This document shows positions 50,401 to 61,973 of a DNA stretch of 64,000 nt, in pieces. Position numbers and translations under genes: made by a program. This stretch comes from Phascolomyces articulosus. Lineage: Eukaryota > Mucoromycota > Mucoromycetes > Mucorales > Lichtheimiaceae. The stretch's first letter is position 1. Each line of letters begins with the position of its first letter. The notes beneath the pieces were generated by a model that saw only the letters and a list, made by a program, of their open reading frames with translations, was not told the origin of the DNA and ran no database searches. The stretch is taken from the NCBI GenBank assembly GCA_025677815.1, contig JAIXMP010000006.1, positions 1,054,001 to 1,118,000 of the forward strand. Direction: 5' to 3'.

Positions 50401-51005
50401 ATATTGTTGGTGTAAGTCTAGAAAAGGCAAACAAGGTTACAGCCGACCCCCCACAACATCACGTGGCGCCCCTGCATCTTCTGGAACCGTTTTTGGTGGA
50501 GGGTTTCTGGGTTTGTTTGGCAAAGGCAAGCAAAACAAACGGCCAAAACTTCGATTGGATGATCAAGATGATACTAATGAATTGTAAGTGGAAAGATAGG
50601 AGATATACTAGACATATATTGGATTGAATAAGTGCGAGTGATCTGATGTATGAGTATGTGATGAGAATCATGAGTATAAAAAAACATGAGAATCGTCGAG
50701 TAACTAATGATATCTTCTTTATGCTGCGTTATATTTTTTTTTCAAGGGACGAATTGGTAATTGAAACACCAACACTATTTGCGGCGGAAGACTATTCCGA
50801 TGGCGATGACCAACATCATGTATCTAATAGTGGAACAAATGTATTACAAACAGCAACGAGTGGTACCCCATCATCTAATACCAATAGCAAACAAACAAGA
50901 TTTGCAATTGCTGAGGATGAAGACGATGACGATGATTTTGAAGACTTTGCAGATTGGGATGAAGAAACAAACATTGGAGACAAAAAAGGAGATAAACGAC
51001 ATTAA
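47464..51005 (+). CDS. KEX1: Kex1-type serine carboxypeptidase (trans-Golgi)
   Basis: Membrane-bound carboxypeptidase that trims C-terminal Lys/Arg from secreted peptides after Kex2 cleavage. The gene is split into many small exons. Start [20 protein letters not shown] is a signal peptide. [18 protein letters not shown] and [13 protein letters not shown] (oxyanion/substrate region) follow. The catalytic Ser is in AGESFAGTY, Asp in [12 protein letters not shown], His in [13 protein letters not shown]. After the catalytic domain come an acidic stalk ([17 protein letters not shown]), one transmembrane helix ([16 protein letters not shown]) and a cytosolic tail. The tail is basic, then acidic, including [15 protein letters not shown], likely trans-Golgi retention signals. 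All triad residues and the single TM match Kex1. The final exon was joined at AATGAATT|GGACGAA. Confidence 0.92.
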
Positions 51006-51242
51006 ATCTTCCACTACCTGAAAATTTCCCACATACTATTACTTATTGTTTTTCTTCATCGAGATCTCCATGTTTTATATTATTTGACACGTACATATAA
51101 ATAATACACATCCACACAACAAAATATTTTTTTAAAAAAAGAATATATGATTACTCTATTTAAATATCAGAATAATAATATAGAAAGATGCAAAAGCAAA
51201 TAATTATATATTATAAATATGTTGGTAACGATTGGGAAGTAT

Positions 51243-51821
51243 TTAGGATTGTAATTTGAGCGACTTCTTGAATCGATTCAAAAATGCTAGAAAACTTGTT
51301 CCAGACTTCTGTTGCTTGTCTTGTGCGTGCATATCAGTTGTAGAATAAGCTGAAGAAGAAGATGGAGGAGAGTGCGCAGTAATAGATGTGTTTGTAACTG
51401 ATGTACATAAGGATGAAGCTGGTAATGACTGCTGAGACTGTTTTGTTGGTGATGATGATGATAACGATGACTGGATCCAAGTTAATACACAGCGCTCCTC
51501 AGGTGTTGGGTTTGCTTTTTCACGTAACCTTTCCAAAGCTAATGTGTCTTGTTCCAATTCTCTTCCAATCCGTTCCATTTCATCAAAATGATGGTCCCAA
51601 CTAGAAGGAGCTGTTTGCTGATCATCCAAAAAACATTCTTTAGCCCAATCAAAAGGAGATACTGGTTTTCTACTTGGTGTACTGCATGCTAACTTTGGAG
51701 TGGGTGAAGAAGATGGAAATACAAGCATTGGTGAAGGTGAATCCTTTGTTCTTGCTAAATAATAATAATCAACAATTGTTGATGCAGATGAAGAATTTGC
51801 ATTGTTATTAGCTGATGTCAT
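51243..51821 (-). CDS. Ser/Pro-rich protein of unknown function
   Basis: Single exon, 192 codons, start MTSANNNANSSSASTIVDYY. It is mostly disordered (Ser, Pro, Thr, Gln) with a few ordered islands: SPFDWAKECFLDDQ, a coiled-coil-like helix HHFDEMERIGRELEQDTLAL, and a C-terminal basic helix FLAFLNRFKKSLKLQS. Several Ser/Thr-Pro pairs could be kinase sites. No family recognised. The continuous frame and biased composition on one strand support a real gene. The 3' end is convergent with Kex1. Confidence 0.6.
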   Translation of the reverse strand: MTSANNNANSSSASTIVDYYYLARTKDSPSPMLVFPSSSPTPKLACSTPSRKPVSPFDWAKECFLDDQQTAPSSWDHHFDEMERIGRELEQDTLALERLREKANPTPEERCVLTWIQSSLSSSSPTKQSQQSLPASSLCTSVTNTSITAHSPPSSSSAYSTTDMHAQDKQQKSGTSFLAFLNRFKKSLKLQS

Positions 51822-52508
51822 TGTTTTTTTTAAAGATAGAAGGAAGAGGAAAAAGAGAAATATATGAGAAAGAAAGAGAGAAATATATTTATATTAAAAT
51901 TAGGCACAGCGTCTCCCATGAATCATCCTTCGGCATTTCCGGTTTTGAACATTCCGCACCAGGGAAAGAAAAACAATGAGCCAGTCTGTCAAACTGTATA
52001 ACTTTTGTACTGAATACGTGTTTATCGGTTCATTAGGTGATTAATGAGTATGTAAAGTAAAAAGTGCCGCATCACTTGCTTGTTTTTTTAATCCCCTTCC
52101 TTTATGGTAATGAAGAGGTGTGGCTCCCACGGTACGAAAAGCCTTCTACCAGCATACTATTTTTGGGAAATATCGAGTGTTACATGTCAAAAAAGAATGT
52201 AAAATGGTAAATCATTCACGTTGGTATCTCTTTGTAATAATACATACTTAACAGATGATAAATACCTATAAAACATGAATTGTCAATTATGATTTATGAA
52301 TTACTGAATTAATAAATGAACATAAGTAGTCAAATACTTTTGCGGAAGATTAATATGATGAAAAGATGATCCCGGTTGCGACATCCGTTGTGTAACCTTT
52401 TTTAAGGTATAAAACTTTTTCTTTTCATTTTCCTGTTATTTTCGCTTCCTTTCTTATCTTTTTCAATATTTTTCCTCCCCACTCTTAATTTCTTGTTTAA
52501 AAGTCATC
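51822..52508. promoter_or_regulatory. Divergent intergenic region, Ser-rich gene / CDGSH gene
   Basis: 687 bp with both promoters. A purine run (GAAGGAAGAGGAAAAAGAG type, about 51838-51885) borders the minus-strand gene and a pyrimidine run (CTTTTTCTTTTC...TTCCTTTC) precedes the CDGSH ATG. No gene seen. Confidence 0.45.
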
Positions 52509-53416
52509 ATGTCAAACGCAAGTACTAGTACTGAAACTCCCGAACCTGTATTTGTTCAAGCAAAACCTTACAAGGTCGATTTGGAAGCTGGCAAGGTAAT
52601 GTATAATAGTTATATATAACGAATATTTCATTTAAAACATGCGAGTCTGTTCACACTATTACAACATGATTTTCTTTTTTCGACTTTCTTCATAGGAATA
52701 TTATTGGTAGGTGTTAACCTTCCATCTTCTTTGATGGTAATACAAATTGATGAACAAAGTGATTGATGATTAATAATGAAAATAGGTGTTCCTGTGGTCA
52801 ATCAAAAAATCAACCGTTTTGTGATGGATCTGTAAGTGTATTTATAATAGAATATATTGAGGAGAGATAAGGTCTCTCTGTATACTTTACAGAAGATTTG
52901 AAATGTAGAATATTTATTGACATTTTTTATGAAATCCATTAAGCATCGAGGTGGTCCGTTCAAGCCTAAGAAGATTGTTGTTGATGAAACTAAAACATAT
53001 TTTCTTTGCGGCTGTAAATATACACATAACAAAGATGGTAGGGTCTTTTGTATGGAAAAGAAATATGAGACAATTATTTATAAAGCATTTTATATGTATT
53101 AATAGGATTCTGTGATGGAACGCACCGTAAAGAGGAAGGTATCAAGAAATATAATGAGTTTCTATTAAAGGCCAATAGTAAACTTACCGATGAAAAGGCA
53201 CAGCTCAAGGTAAATCATTTTCTTTATTATGGAAGAGTATTGTTTCAATGTTTTAAAAAAGATATGCATCATCGTTCTTATATACATGTATGATTATTAT
53301 AGAAACAACTTGAATCAGCGGATCGTAAACAAAAGATTATTATCACGGCTCTGTCGGCCGCAATTTTAGCTATTGGTTATGCTGCAAAATACACCACTGT
53401 TTTTGGATCAAAGTAA
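52509..53416 (+). CDS. Tail-anchored protein with two CDGSH iron-sulfur motifs
   Basis: Six exons, about 150 residues, start MSNASTSTETPEPVFVQAKP at 52509. Two 2Fe-2S CDGSH units: CSCGQSKNQPFCDGSH (canonical C-x-C-x2-S-x3-P-x-CDGSH) and CGCKYTHNKDGFCDGTH, in which the Pro is lost and one extra residue is present. Human CISD3 has two motifs but is a soluble matrix protein, while CISD1/2 have one motif and an N-terminal anchor. Here a charged coiled helix (KANSKLTDEKAQLKKQLESA) is followed by a C-terminal hydrophobic segment (IIITALSAAILAIGYAA) and basic KYTTVFGSK, i.e. a tail anchor, probably mitochondrial outer membrane. Role in Fe-S or redox homeostasis is inferred from family. Confidence 0.85.
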
Positions 53417-55960
53417 TAATTTAAAGAACTAACGTCTATACTTTGATACAAAAAATTACTTTCATTAAACTGATGATTGGATAACGTTTGCTTTAGAAAA
53501 AGATGCAACAAGACGTCATCAATAAAAATGTTATAAAAAGGCATTCTTTTTCTTGTGTTTCATACGATGCACGTCCTTTGCATCTTTTAGTTATTTGTTT
53601 TTTTATGAGATTTATGTTATACATTAGATTTTATTGGTATGAAAAAAATGATTATTTGATTTTATATAAGCAAATTTCATGTGATGGTTGACATTAGTAT
53701 ACGTTTTGTATCATGAATTGTTGATTGAAAAATGCATGTTTTTCAATAAGGATGAAGACATACTGCCACATATACATACGTATTCATGTTAGACCAGTAC
53801 AATGCTCAAGGGAGATATTCAAGTATAACGAAAATTGGGTCCGAGAATTCAGTGTTCCCTTAGTCTTGCTTAACTCAGTCCGTGTATACGAGACATTTTA
53901 TATAAAATCGTATAAATATGAGCTCATTGTTCATCTTACCATGACAACCTAGTCCTTCCTATCTAAAACTATACCTCACTCCGCTTCACCATAGCACATG
54001 TTCTGTTTTAAACAAACTCATAAAATTGGTTACTGCATTTACACATTATTTTTTAGAACAACGGCATTGGAAAGGGTCCTTGATATTTATTGAAGTATAT
54101 AATACTAATTATTAATCTTCATATAGAATGGAGAGGAGATTCAAACGTGTTTCAAGGCAAAGAAGTTGTTTCAATTATGATTGAGCTTGGTCCCACGTTT
54201 GACAATCGAAGTAAAAGAGTGAAAAAGGATAAGCAGGAAAAGGTGGTGGATAAACTAATAGCTATGAAAGAATTATTATTGATACTTCATCATATTACTG
54301 CGAATGGAATGGTTCAAAAAGACATCATTTAAAAACAATCATTTTCTTATAAGATATGATATAAGGGGATATATGTATGAGAGCCTAAAATACATGGTCC
54401 GTGTCATACTTTCTCCCATGGGAAATATGTGTTTAAAATAATTTCAAATATACGCGGATACGTAGAATTTTACGCGTTTTTTGAACAGATTTAGGTTATG
54501 ATTACTTTTGGTACAACTTTAAACATTTCCTTTCGGTTTTTAGGGAAACGTCATCATTCTCCGTATTGGGTTGTAATTTCCTTTATCCATGCGCTTTATT
54601 CAATGTTATGGGATTAATAAATATTGTATTCAAGTCATCCACGATTTATAAAATAAGAAATTAAATAGTTCCTTCGTTCATACTCCATATTTCAAGATGG
54701 AATCTTTAAACCAAGGAGTGCAACTTTATGGCTGAATGGCTACATAACTTTTATCGATTTGTTGGACGCGTTTCTTCGTCTATTAGTCCATATAAATACA
54801 CCAGGAAATATCACTGTTTTTCTTGGGAAAAATGTTATAAATATCCCAAATAAATAAACATGCATACTTATATAATTTTTGAACTGGCAAAATAATGCAG
54901 ATCGTTTTTCCTTTCCATTCCTTTCCGTTCGTTTTAATCTTCTTTGAACCATCGTTTATTATTCCTCTCAATAATGTTATGAATCCAATCAGAAGAATGA
55001 CCAAGAAAATGAGAAAAACTATCAGTACGCACTTAAGTATAAAACAATATATTGGTATACTTCTGTTTGTCCCTTTATTCATTAAAAAAGAAGAGTTTTT
55101 ATTTCAAAATAGATGACGCAGCCACCTTAACTTTTTTTTTGTCAACCAACCAGCAAATTCATTATTTAAAAAGTAACAGATCTATTCAAGGTGACCAAAA
55201 CAATAATGAATGTAGCCACCAGGAAAAAAATATGCTAGAGACTTTTTTCTTCCTAGTACTCGACAACTATTGCCCAAGTGCACCATCGACTCCTGATAAT
55301 TTTCATCCTTTGTGTCCGAAACGTAGTCAGCACAGTCTTGACCAAGTTCAGTGCACCTGGTAAAATTTCCGATTGCGAAGGAGCCAACTGCGATTTCTGG
55401 GGCACAAGTTGTATCCTACTTTCTTATGCACCTCTTACCTGTCTTAGTCATTATATCTCATCAGAATCACCATCAACGATTACAATATAATTTCGCTCGA
55501 CGAACAACGCTATTAAACTTCTTTATTCTGTAGCCAAAGAACACCTGGAAATTATTTGTGGGTCCCTAGAAAAAATCATCAGGAGCAGAATGTTGCTACC
55601 CGATCAAATTCTCGATCATCAGATTCCTCCCATTATCGATGAGGCAGTCTGCGCTCTTGAATGGCTGAAAAGTATCAAATAAGCACGCAATGCATTGGCG
55701 TATAGTCAACCATTGGCTGATTGGAAGGTATTTCATTTCGTCATTTGCATTTGGGAATAGCTACAGACAAGCAACACTCTGTTGTGATTATATTGCATGC
55801 ACAAGTAATAAAGTGCGTCAGCATTATAAATGGCTGTTACTTGAGTTTGAGTTTATAAAGAGGGAAACCCTATTTTATCACCTTGTTGATATATTTCATC
55901 GACTCGGTGCATGTAACAATTTCTCATTGCTCTTTTTTTGTTATAATGTAATTATTACTC
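53417..55960. other. Gene-poor region with coding-like fragments, likely decayed repeats
   Basis: No complete gene. Short coding-like stretches occur without a continuous frame: 54126-54332 (+) reads GDSNVFQGKEVVSIMIELGP, then KQEKVVDKLIAMKELLLILHH. At 55260-55490 a Cys-containing frame includes ISDCEGANCDFWGTSC. 55491-55682 is a 63-codon frame with AIKLLYSVAKEHLEIICGSL and IPPIIDEAVCALEWLKSIK. None belongs to a family I know. Their proximity to the recombinase relic that follows suggests decayed mobile or repeated DNA. Confidence 0.4.
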
Positions 55961-55969
55961 ATTTTATAT

Positions 55970-56640
55970 ATCTACAATACTTAATGAATTATAGATTTTT
56001 TGTGATGCCAATATCCAAAGGTTTAACATTAACCAAGAGTTTCCATATACCGTGGGTCCTTCCGAATTGGTTATTGCCTTCTTCACCGAACTTGTGTTTA
56101 AGCGTATGTGCACAAAGTATGTGCCGATTGGTGCAGACGCTAGATCCCAGTTATAAATCAGAAATGATGATTCGGGTTCGTCATCTGTCACTCTACCACA
56201 GCGTAATACTTTTTTACATGTTTTCAATTGCAGTATATATACAAATGTAGCATGTAATGTAACATAGCTTTTGCTTTTGGTTCAACTTATAGTGACAGCT
56301 GCAGCCCCTGTGAGTAGAGATGGCAAATCAAAGGTAATTACAGTACCTTTGAGCTTTGAATCTGTAAATCAGTACAGGAAAGCGTTGCTCTCTCTCTTCA
56401 TAAATACCAACGTGAGAAACGCGACATCTCTTCACCATCACCTAATGAAATCACCTGGTTGTCTGAATTTATTGCAAGTTACAAAAAAGTCTCGTTTACG
56501 ACCAAGTTCAGACAACCGCTGATAGGGATGCCCATTGTGTTCTCAGAGACTCGTACAAACCCGATGACTTGATTAGGATGATGAAAAGTCTCTGGCTGAC
56601 CAGTAATAAGTGTGACTTATGAGATGTAATATCCGACCAA
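55970..56640 (+). pseudogene. Relic of a Crypton/Ndc10-like tyrosine recombinase-type protein
   Basis: Three blocks in different frames match the N-terminal pattern of Ndc10/Crypton-type proteins of Mucoromycota. At about 55997-56155 the frame contains FCDANI, then EFPYTVGPSELVIAFFTELV, and ends in a stop near 56156. From 56285 the frame has PVSRDGKSKVITV and SFESVNQYRKALLSL. At a CT run (56388-56398) the reading moves by two bases into KYQREKRDIS...EITWLSEFIASY. A further shift near 56510 leads to DRDAHCVLRDSYKPDDLIRM. The catalytic half of the recombinase is not visible. Stops and shifts mark it as non-functional. The assignment rests on pattern recall, not a search. Confidence 0.5.
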
Positions 56641-56649
56641 TGATACTTC

Positions 56650-59173
56650 CCCGTTTATTATATAATAATCCGTTGCCCATCAACTACTGTTCAATTCACT
56701 AACATATTGCCAAGCTAATAAGATACTCTTAACCATTGCCAAGTTGTTCTTATACAATAACAATAATCAGATTAGTTGTAAAAACATATAAATAGCCACC
56801 AGTTTTCATACAATAAATTATCATCATACTCTTATTATTTTATCTCTTTATATTCTATTATCTGATATTTCATATCCCGAACTACATCTTACACGAGAAA
56901 TGTTCTCCATTGCAGCTCGTCATGACTTGTTACTTCAGGACGAAGACCTTCGCAATAATCATAAAAAATATAAACATGCATCGTATATCATTAAAAATAA
57001 CACAGGACTTATAACACGAGACTTACAATCATAAGAACAGAGTTATATTATTAAATCACACAACACCTAATAACCAAAGGTTATACCCGACCGGAAAAAA
57101 TCCTTACACCATTTGTTTCAATAAAATAAATAATAAATATAAAATGAATGACGGATGAACACAAAAGGAAGAAGGATATGGGAGTTGTTCTTCATTACCA
57201 GCTATTGCTGCGCTTTTTTTTTTTTTAGTTGTATGGTTTCTTCAAATCCGCGCAAATAAATTTGTATGACCGTTAGTATTTTTTTTCTTGACAAGCCTTT
57301 CCAATTTCTCACTTACAAAGGAATTACAATAACTGGGGAATACGATGTATACGAATTAGATATATGTATATCACGGCACATTTTCATCCACCTTAAAATG
57401 AATTTAATACCGATGCTACTAATTTTAAATATTGTTTTTCTAGATTTCCGAAGAACTCCTGCTGTCGTGTGGAGTATGTAGGTTTTAACATGAACGTCAG
57501 ATAAGAATAATAATAATAATAATGCATATAATTGACTTGATAATTGAAGAAAATACAAAGGCCTATGTTATAGGTCCCTCACAAAATCATAAATGGATCC
57601 GGTCTGGCTTTGAGCAGCCTGCCCAAAGTCCGATGTTTAGCACTATGCATAAATTATTTTATTCTTTATGGCCTTCTCTGCTTAAACGATTGGCTGTTTT
57701 AACTCAGAACATTTATTACGGACACCAAAGTTTCATCTTCACCCGTTCCTTACAGACACCAAACCCAATTTTTTATATCTTGTTTTGGTGGCAATACTCT
57801 TTTGTTATGTATCTTTTTTTTTCAAGCATGTTTATATCAGTTTTACATTAGTCATGGTATCTACAACTAGGATATACCTACAGTAGTATTTACAGGTTAT
57901 TTCTATAATTATATTATTGCCAGTAAGTTTAAACGAATGTTTATTATTACTGTTTTCAACACAATGGTTTCTTTTTTCATGACATGATAAAAACTACCGA
58001 AACATAAGCTTGCATACGTATTTATTTTGCTGTATTCTAAGTTGTGATATTTTAAAATAAACATTAGTCTAGTTAATTACATAAATTATTTATATCACTT
58101 TCTTTTACTACATTTCTTGTGGTTTTGTATATCACTATATTAATCCATTAGTATAGTAAAATATAATAAGTATAGAAGCTATCATATCATTGTCATTGTT
58201 CGTATACACACAATGGATTGTAAATAGCATAAAGAGGTATTCTATTAAAATGAAGTCATTCCTGATGAACTTGCATTTTTTCCAGGTGTTTACCAGACTA
58301 TTCAGGTTTATTATTTCTTATGGTACCTACGTAAGATATTATGTTTTTAGAAAACAAAGAACAAGTATTATGATTGGGTCTGGCCCTTTTTTTTACTTGG
58401 CAAAAAAAAAAGTGCCTGTACTCAGTACGAGTGGGGTCATTATGTCGACTATCTTTTGGAGTGTGCGCCCGCCAAGGGGAAGCACGCCCCAATCTTACAT
58501 GGTAAACATTAAATCCTCATTGTTCATAATGTTATAAACATATTATTTAATACATCATTATCAAACGTAAACACTGATATAAAATCACTTTTTTTTTACA
58601 TGTCAAGATATTTCGTCCAGCCAAGGCCTTTCAATTTGCTTATATGGTAAGCTCTTATAACATGAAATAACTGAGATTTGGATTTAGGAGGGGCGTCATT
58701 GTGGTTACTTTATAATCGTTTACTAAATTACTCATATCATTGTTACTTCTTTATTTAGATATAAGCATTTTGTTTGTATCTGGTTTGGATTAGAAATATC
58801 TTGATTTGTAAAACTAATTTAATAAAACGTTACAGTATCGATACGTAATATATAACTACAAAATAAGGAAGAGTAATGAACGCAAAGAATATACACTATT
58901 TTACCATCTGTTATCTTTATTTTCCTTCCTTTCATTTTCATATGAGTTGTATACCCTAAAAAGGCGGCAACGAATAATAAAAATCGGTCACCCATTCACC
59001 CCATTCATTCATAATTCTTGTTATTTGTGCTTCCTCTTTATGTATATAAATTTAATAAAATTATTGTCTACATAAGTGAAATCAAAGAGAAAAGGAGATG
59101 TTGGTCGAAGCAGATAAAGCCAAAGAGGGGTATCGTTTGGATGAAAGTGATGAAAAACTAATAAAAAACTCTT
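56650..59173. other. Intergenic, AT-rich, no gene seen
   Basis: 2.5 kb with scattered short frames only. It includes a TAA/AAT trinucleotide run at about 57507-57521. An unusually GC-rich patch at about 58410-58500 (GAGTGTGCGCCCGCCAAGGG and GAAGCACGCCCC within it) may belong to an old repeat. Nothing here supports a functional gene. Confidence 0.45.
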
Positions 59174-60943
59174 CTATAATGGAAGAACAGGCAAAGAAAT
59201 ATCCGCGATTTCACCACTTGCCCCAATTCTGCTTGTTTCATGCTCTTTTAATTGGTTCGAAGTTGTGCGTGGAGGAACCTTTGGTCTATAGGTATCCACT
59301 GCTTCAATATTGACTACATAAACAAATAGCCGTTAGATTAGCCTTCAATTATTATTATTTACTGTTTTATGTGAATTTAAATAAATATTGATCGCTTTAC
59401 CTTTATAAAATTTTTCTTCACAGCCATATGCTCGTGGCACAAGTTCAATTACTGTATGAAGTGGAATACGTGCGTATGGTAGCTCGTCATGCTCAAGGTT
59501 CATAAAATAGGCATACATGCAGCGAATAGTTGCTTGATGAGCAATAATTAAAATATTCTCATGGCGCTCGAGTTCCATAATGACGGGTTCTAACCTTAAT
59601 ACTAGGTCCCGGTAGCTCTATATAGTTTTGTTTTGATTATTATTTCTTCACTACCAAAAGTAAATTTGAAGAGAGAAATTATGGTTTGTTTACCTCACCA
59701 CCGCGGTATCGATAATTAAATTTATCCTCATCCCGGCGAGCAAAATCTTCTGGATATTGTTCCTATTATCTATTGATGTTAGAAAAGAAGAAAAAAAGGC
59801 TCCAATGATTAATTTGAAACAAAAACAATAAAAATATATACCTCAATTTCTTGATATGTCATTCCGTCACATACGCCAGTGTTTAATTCATCCAAAGCCT
59901 TCCAATGTTTCTTGGGATATTGCAAATGTCTAGCTGTTTGTATAGTTCGTTTCATGGATGATGTCCATACGGTTAGGGGTCGGTCACCGAGATGTTTTTC
60001 GATCAATTCAGGCAGTGCATCGGCATACATCTGACCTCTTGGTGAAAGATCAGCATCTCCTCCAATTTTATCCTCCAGATTGAATTGTGATTCCCCATGC
60101 TATGGTGATATAATAACGACAAGTTAATTACTATGTGAAGTCACGTATAAAAAATGTGGATACGTACTCTACTAAACCAAATTCTCTTTGGACGAACATG
60201 CAGGTTCATTAGATAATAAACAATTTTACTCTCTAGATATCCGTGTACTTTGTTGATAACATATTGTTTTCCCACATCAATCAACTTGATATAAGTATAA
60301 TCATCCTCGGTGAGCGTCTCGTAAAACTCCTTATAATGCTCTATGCGCTCCATGAAATCTTTAGCAGCGTCGTCTGGATTAATTCCTTCATAATCTGGGG
60401 ATGATAACTTGACATCTCGGATATTTGCAAGAATAACCTTTTCGTCATCACAGAGTGATTCAATAAAGAGTACTTCAATATCGTGCGCTGCAAGCTCTTG
60501 GCGTAACCAAGCTCTTCTTTCACGTGTCCCGTTTGTTGCATCGTAAATTGCGACAGTTCCTTTCTCTTTTTCAAACCATTGAATCATATCCTTCATCGCT
60601 GCTTCAGCGGCTTCTTTACGTTGATTCATTGCATCCGAATTGTTGGCATCGAAAAAAGTGTGTGGTTTGTTGAGTCCTGCTAACCGTTGTCGATAGCCTC
60701 CCACATTAAATACTTGTGTCTTGATTCCTAACCATGTAAGGTATCGACGGACTTGAAGAAATGTATAAGTGTCAGTGTTTCTTGCTTTTTAAGATAAATC
60801 CCTCCTTTTTTTTCTTGGTCCTGGTTCCTTTTTTTTTAAAAAAAAACAATAAGCAGAATACTATTATTTACTGTCTTACTTTTAGTCGATATGTAAGTTT
60901 TCCCTCGTGCAGGAAGTCCAACCATCTTATTATTTGAATTCAT
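59174..60943 (-). CDS. Bifunctional 6-phosphofructo-2-kinase / fructose-2,6-bisphosphatase
   Basis: Sets the level of fructose-2,6-bisphosphate, the switch between glycolysis and gluconeogenesis. About seven exons. The start MNSNNKMVGLPARGKTYIS (60943) places the kinase Walker A (GLPARGKT) almost at the N-terminus, so the long N-terminal extension of some fungal isoforms is missing. Kinase landmarks: KTQVFNVGGYR, FFDANN, AIYDATNGTRERR, FIESLCDD, VKLSSPDYEG. The phosphatase half begins FSRHGESQFNLEDKIGGDADLS (phospho-His in RHGE). Then come TSSMKRTIQTA, LDELNTGVCDGMTYQEI and IIAHQATIRCMYAYF with the second His. Both phosphatase His residues are present, unlike yeast Pfk26, so both activities are expected. 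The C-terminus is a short regulatory tail ending SLPVLPL at TAG 59174-59176. Confidence 0.92.
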
Positions 60944-61973
60944 TATAAAAGATTAGCAATCCTAGTTTCTTTTGTTGTCGGTTGTTGTATATGTATATTT
61001 CTCTATGCATAGTTATATAGTGTGTTTAACAGAAATATTTCCATACCACGCAAGCTATACGTATATCTTGTCCTAATCATATTTCCAAGTTAGAAATTTA
61101 GTTTGATAAAAATGAAAAATAGTAATTAAAAGTAGTTCATTTTACTTGTTGCCATGATTTCGTTCTCCCAAAAAAAAGTTTGTCAAGTTTGTTGGTGAAA
61201 GCTTCTCTTTTTTTTCACACACCAAACCTTCCATGATGGTAATAATAATACCTTTGCAAAACTCCGATAATGAACGAGAGCATAGAATGGCACCACTCCC
61301 AAAGTATATTCATTTATTGTCAAAAGTGATGTGGTCTGATTCTTTCTTGCTTTTTTTTATCCGTGGATACCCGGATGGCACAGAACGTGAAAATGATCGA
61401 ACCATGCCATTATGATGTTTAAATGACAGGTGGTTAAAAATAAAATAAGAGTTTTGTTTTAAATGTTAATCCATATATTGTACAGGAACCGAATCGTTGT
61501 AGAGATAAACATGTCAGAAAGTGATTAAAAACATGACTATTGCATGATAAAAGCCTAATAACTATCACATGTCAATAAATTTGCAACTAATTTGAACGAG
61601 TAACATATCATGAAGTGTAAAATCAAATTGATAATTGAATAATATCATGTAATACTGTTATCATTTTTATTAGAGTGGATATATATTTTATACAACATAT
61701 CAAATCATATGAAGCATAATGTCAAGAAAATAATGGTAATGCATTTTTTATTGATGTATGATACCTTAAGGAAGAATAAAAAACACAACTTTTGATCGGT
61801 ATTACTTTATGGGATGTGGATGGCTAATCCAAAATTTATATGAATATTGATTTTTCTTTTATTTATTTTGTCTGGAAATACATTAATTGATATATCTTAA
61901 TAAGCCAGAGTATTTCATAGATCAATCAAAAGAAGTTGATACATTCAAAATAAGGAAAGGGTTGCTTGGTTAT
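60944..61973. other. Intergenic region
   Basis: 1.03 kb between two minus-strand genes: promoter of the PFK-2/FBPase-2 gene and 3' flank of the capping-protein gene. AT-rich, with no coding or RNA feature seen. Confidence 0.5.

Noticed and set aside
58410..58500. GC-rich patch suspected as a transposon terminal repeat or tRNA
   Set aside because: No matching inverted copy found by eye and no cloverleaf could be drawn.
59098..59313. 71-codon plus-strand frame (MLVEADKAKEG...)
   Set aside because: It lies opposite the last exon of the PFK-2/FBPase-2 gene, whose minus-strand reading continues the family protein in phase; the plus frame is a shadow.
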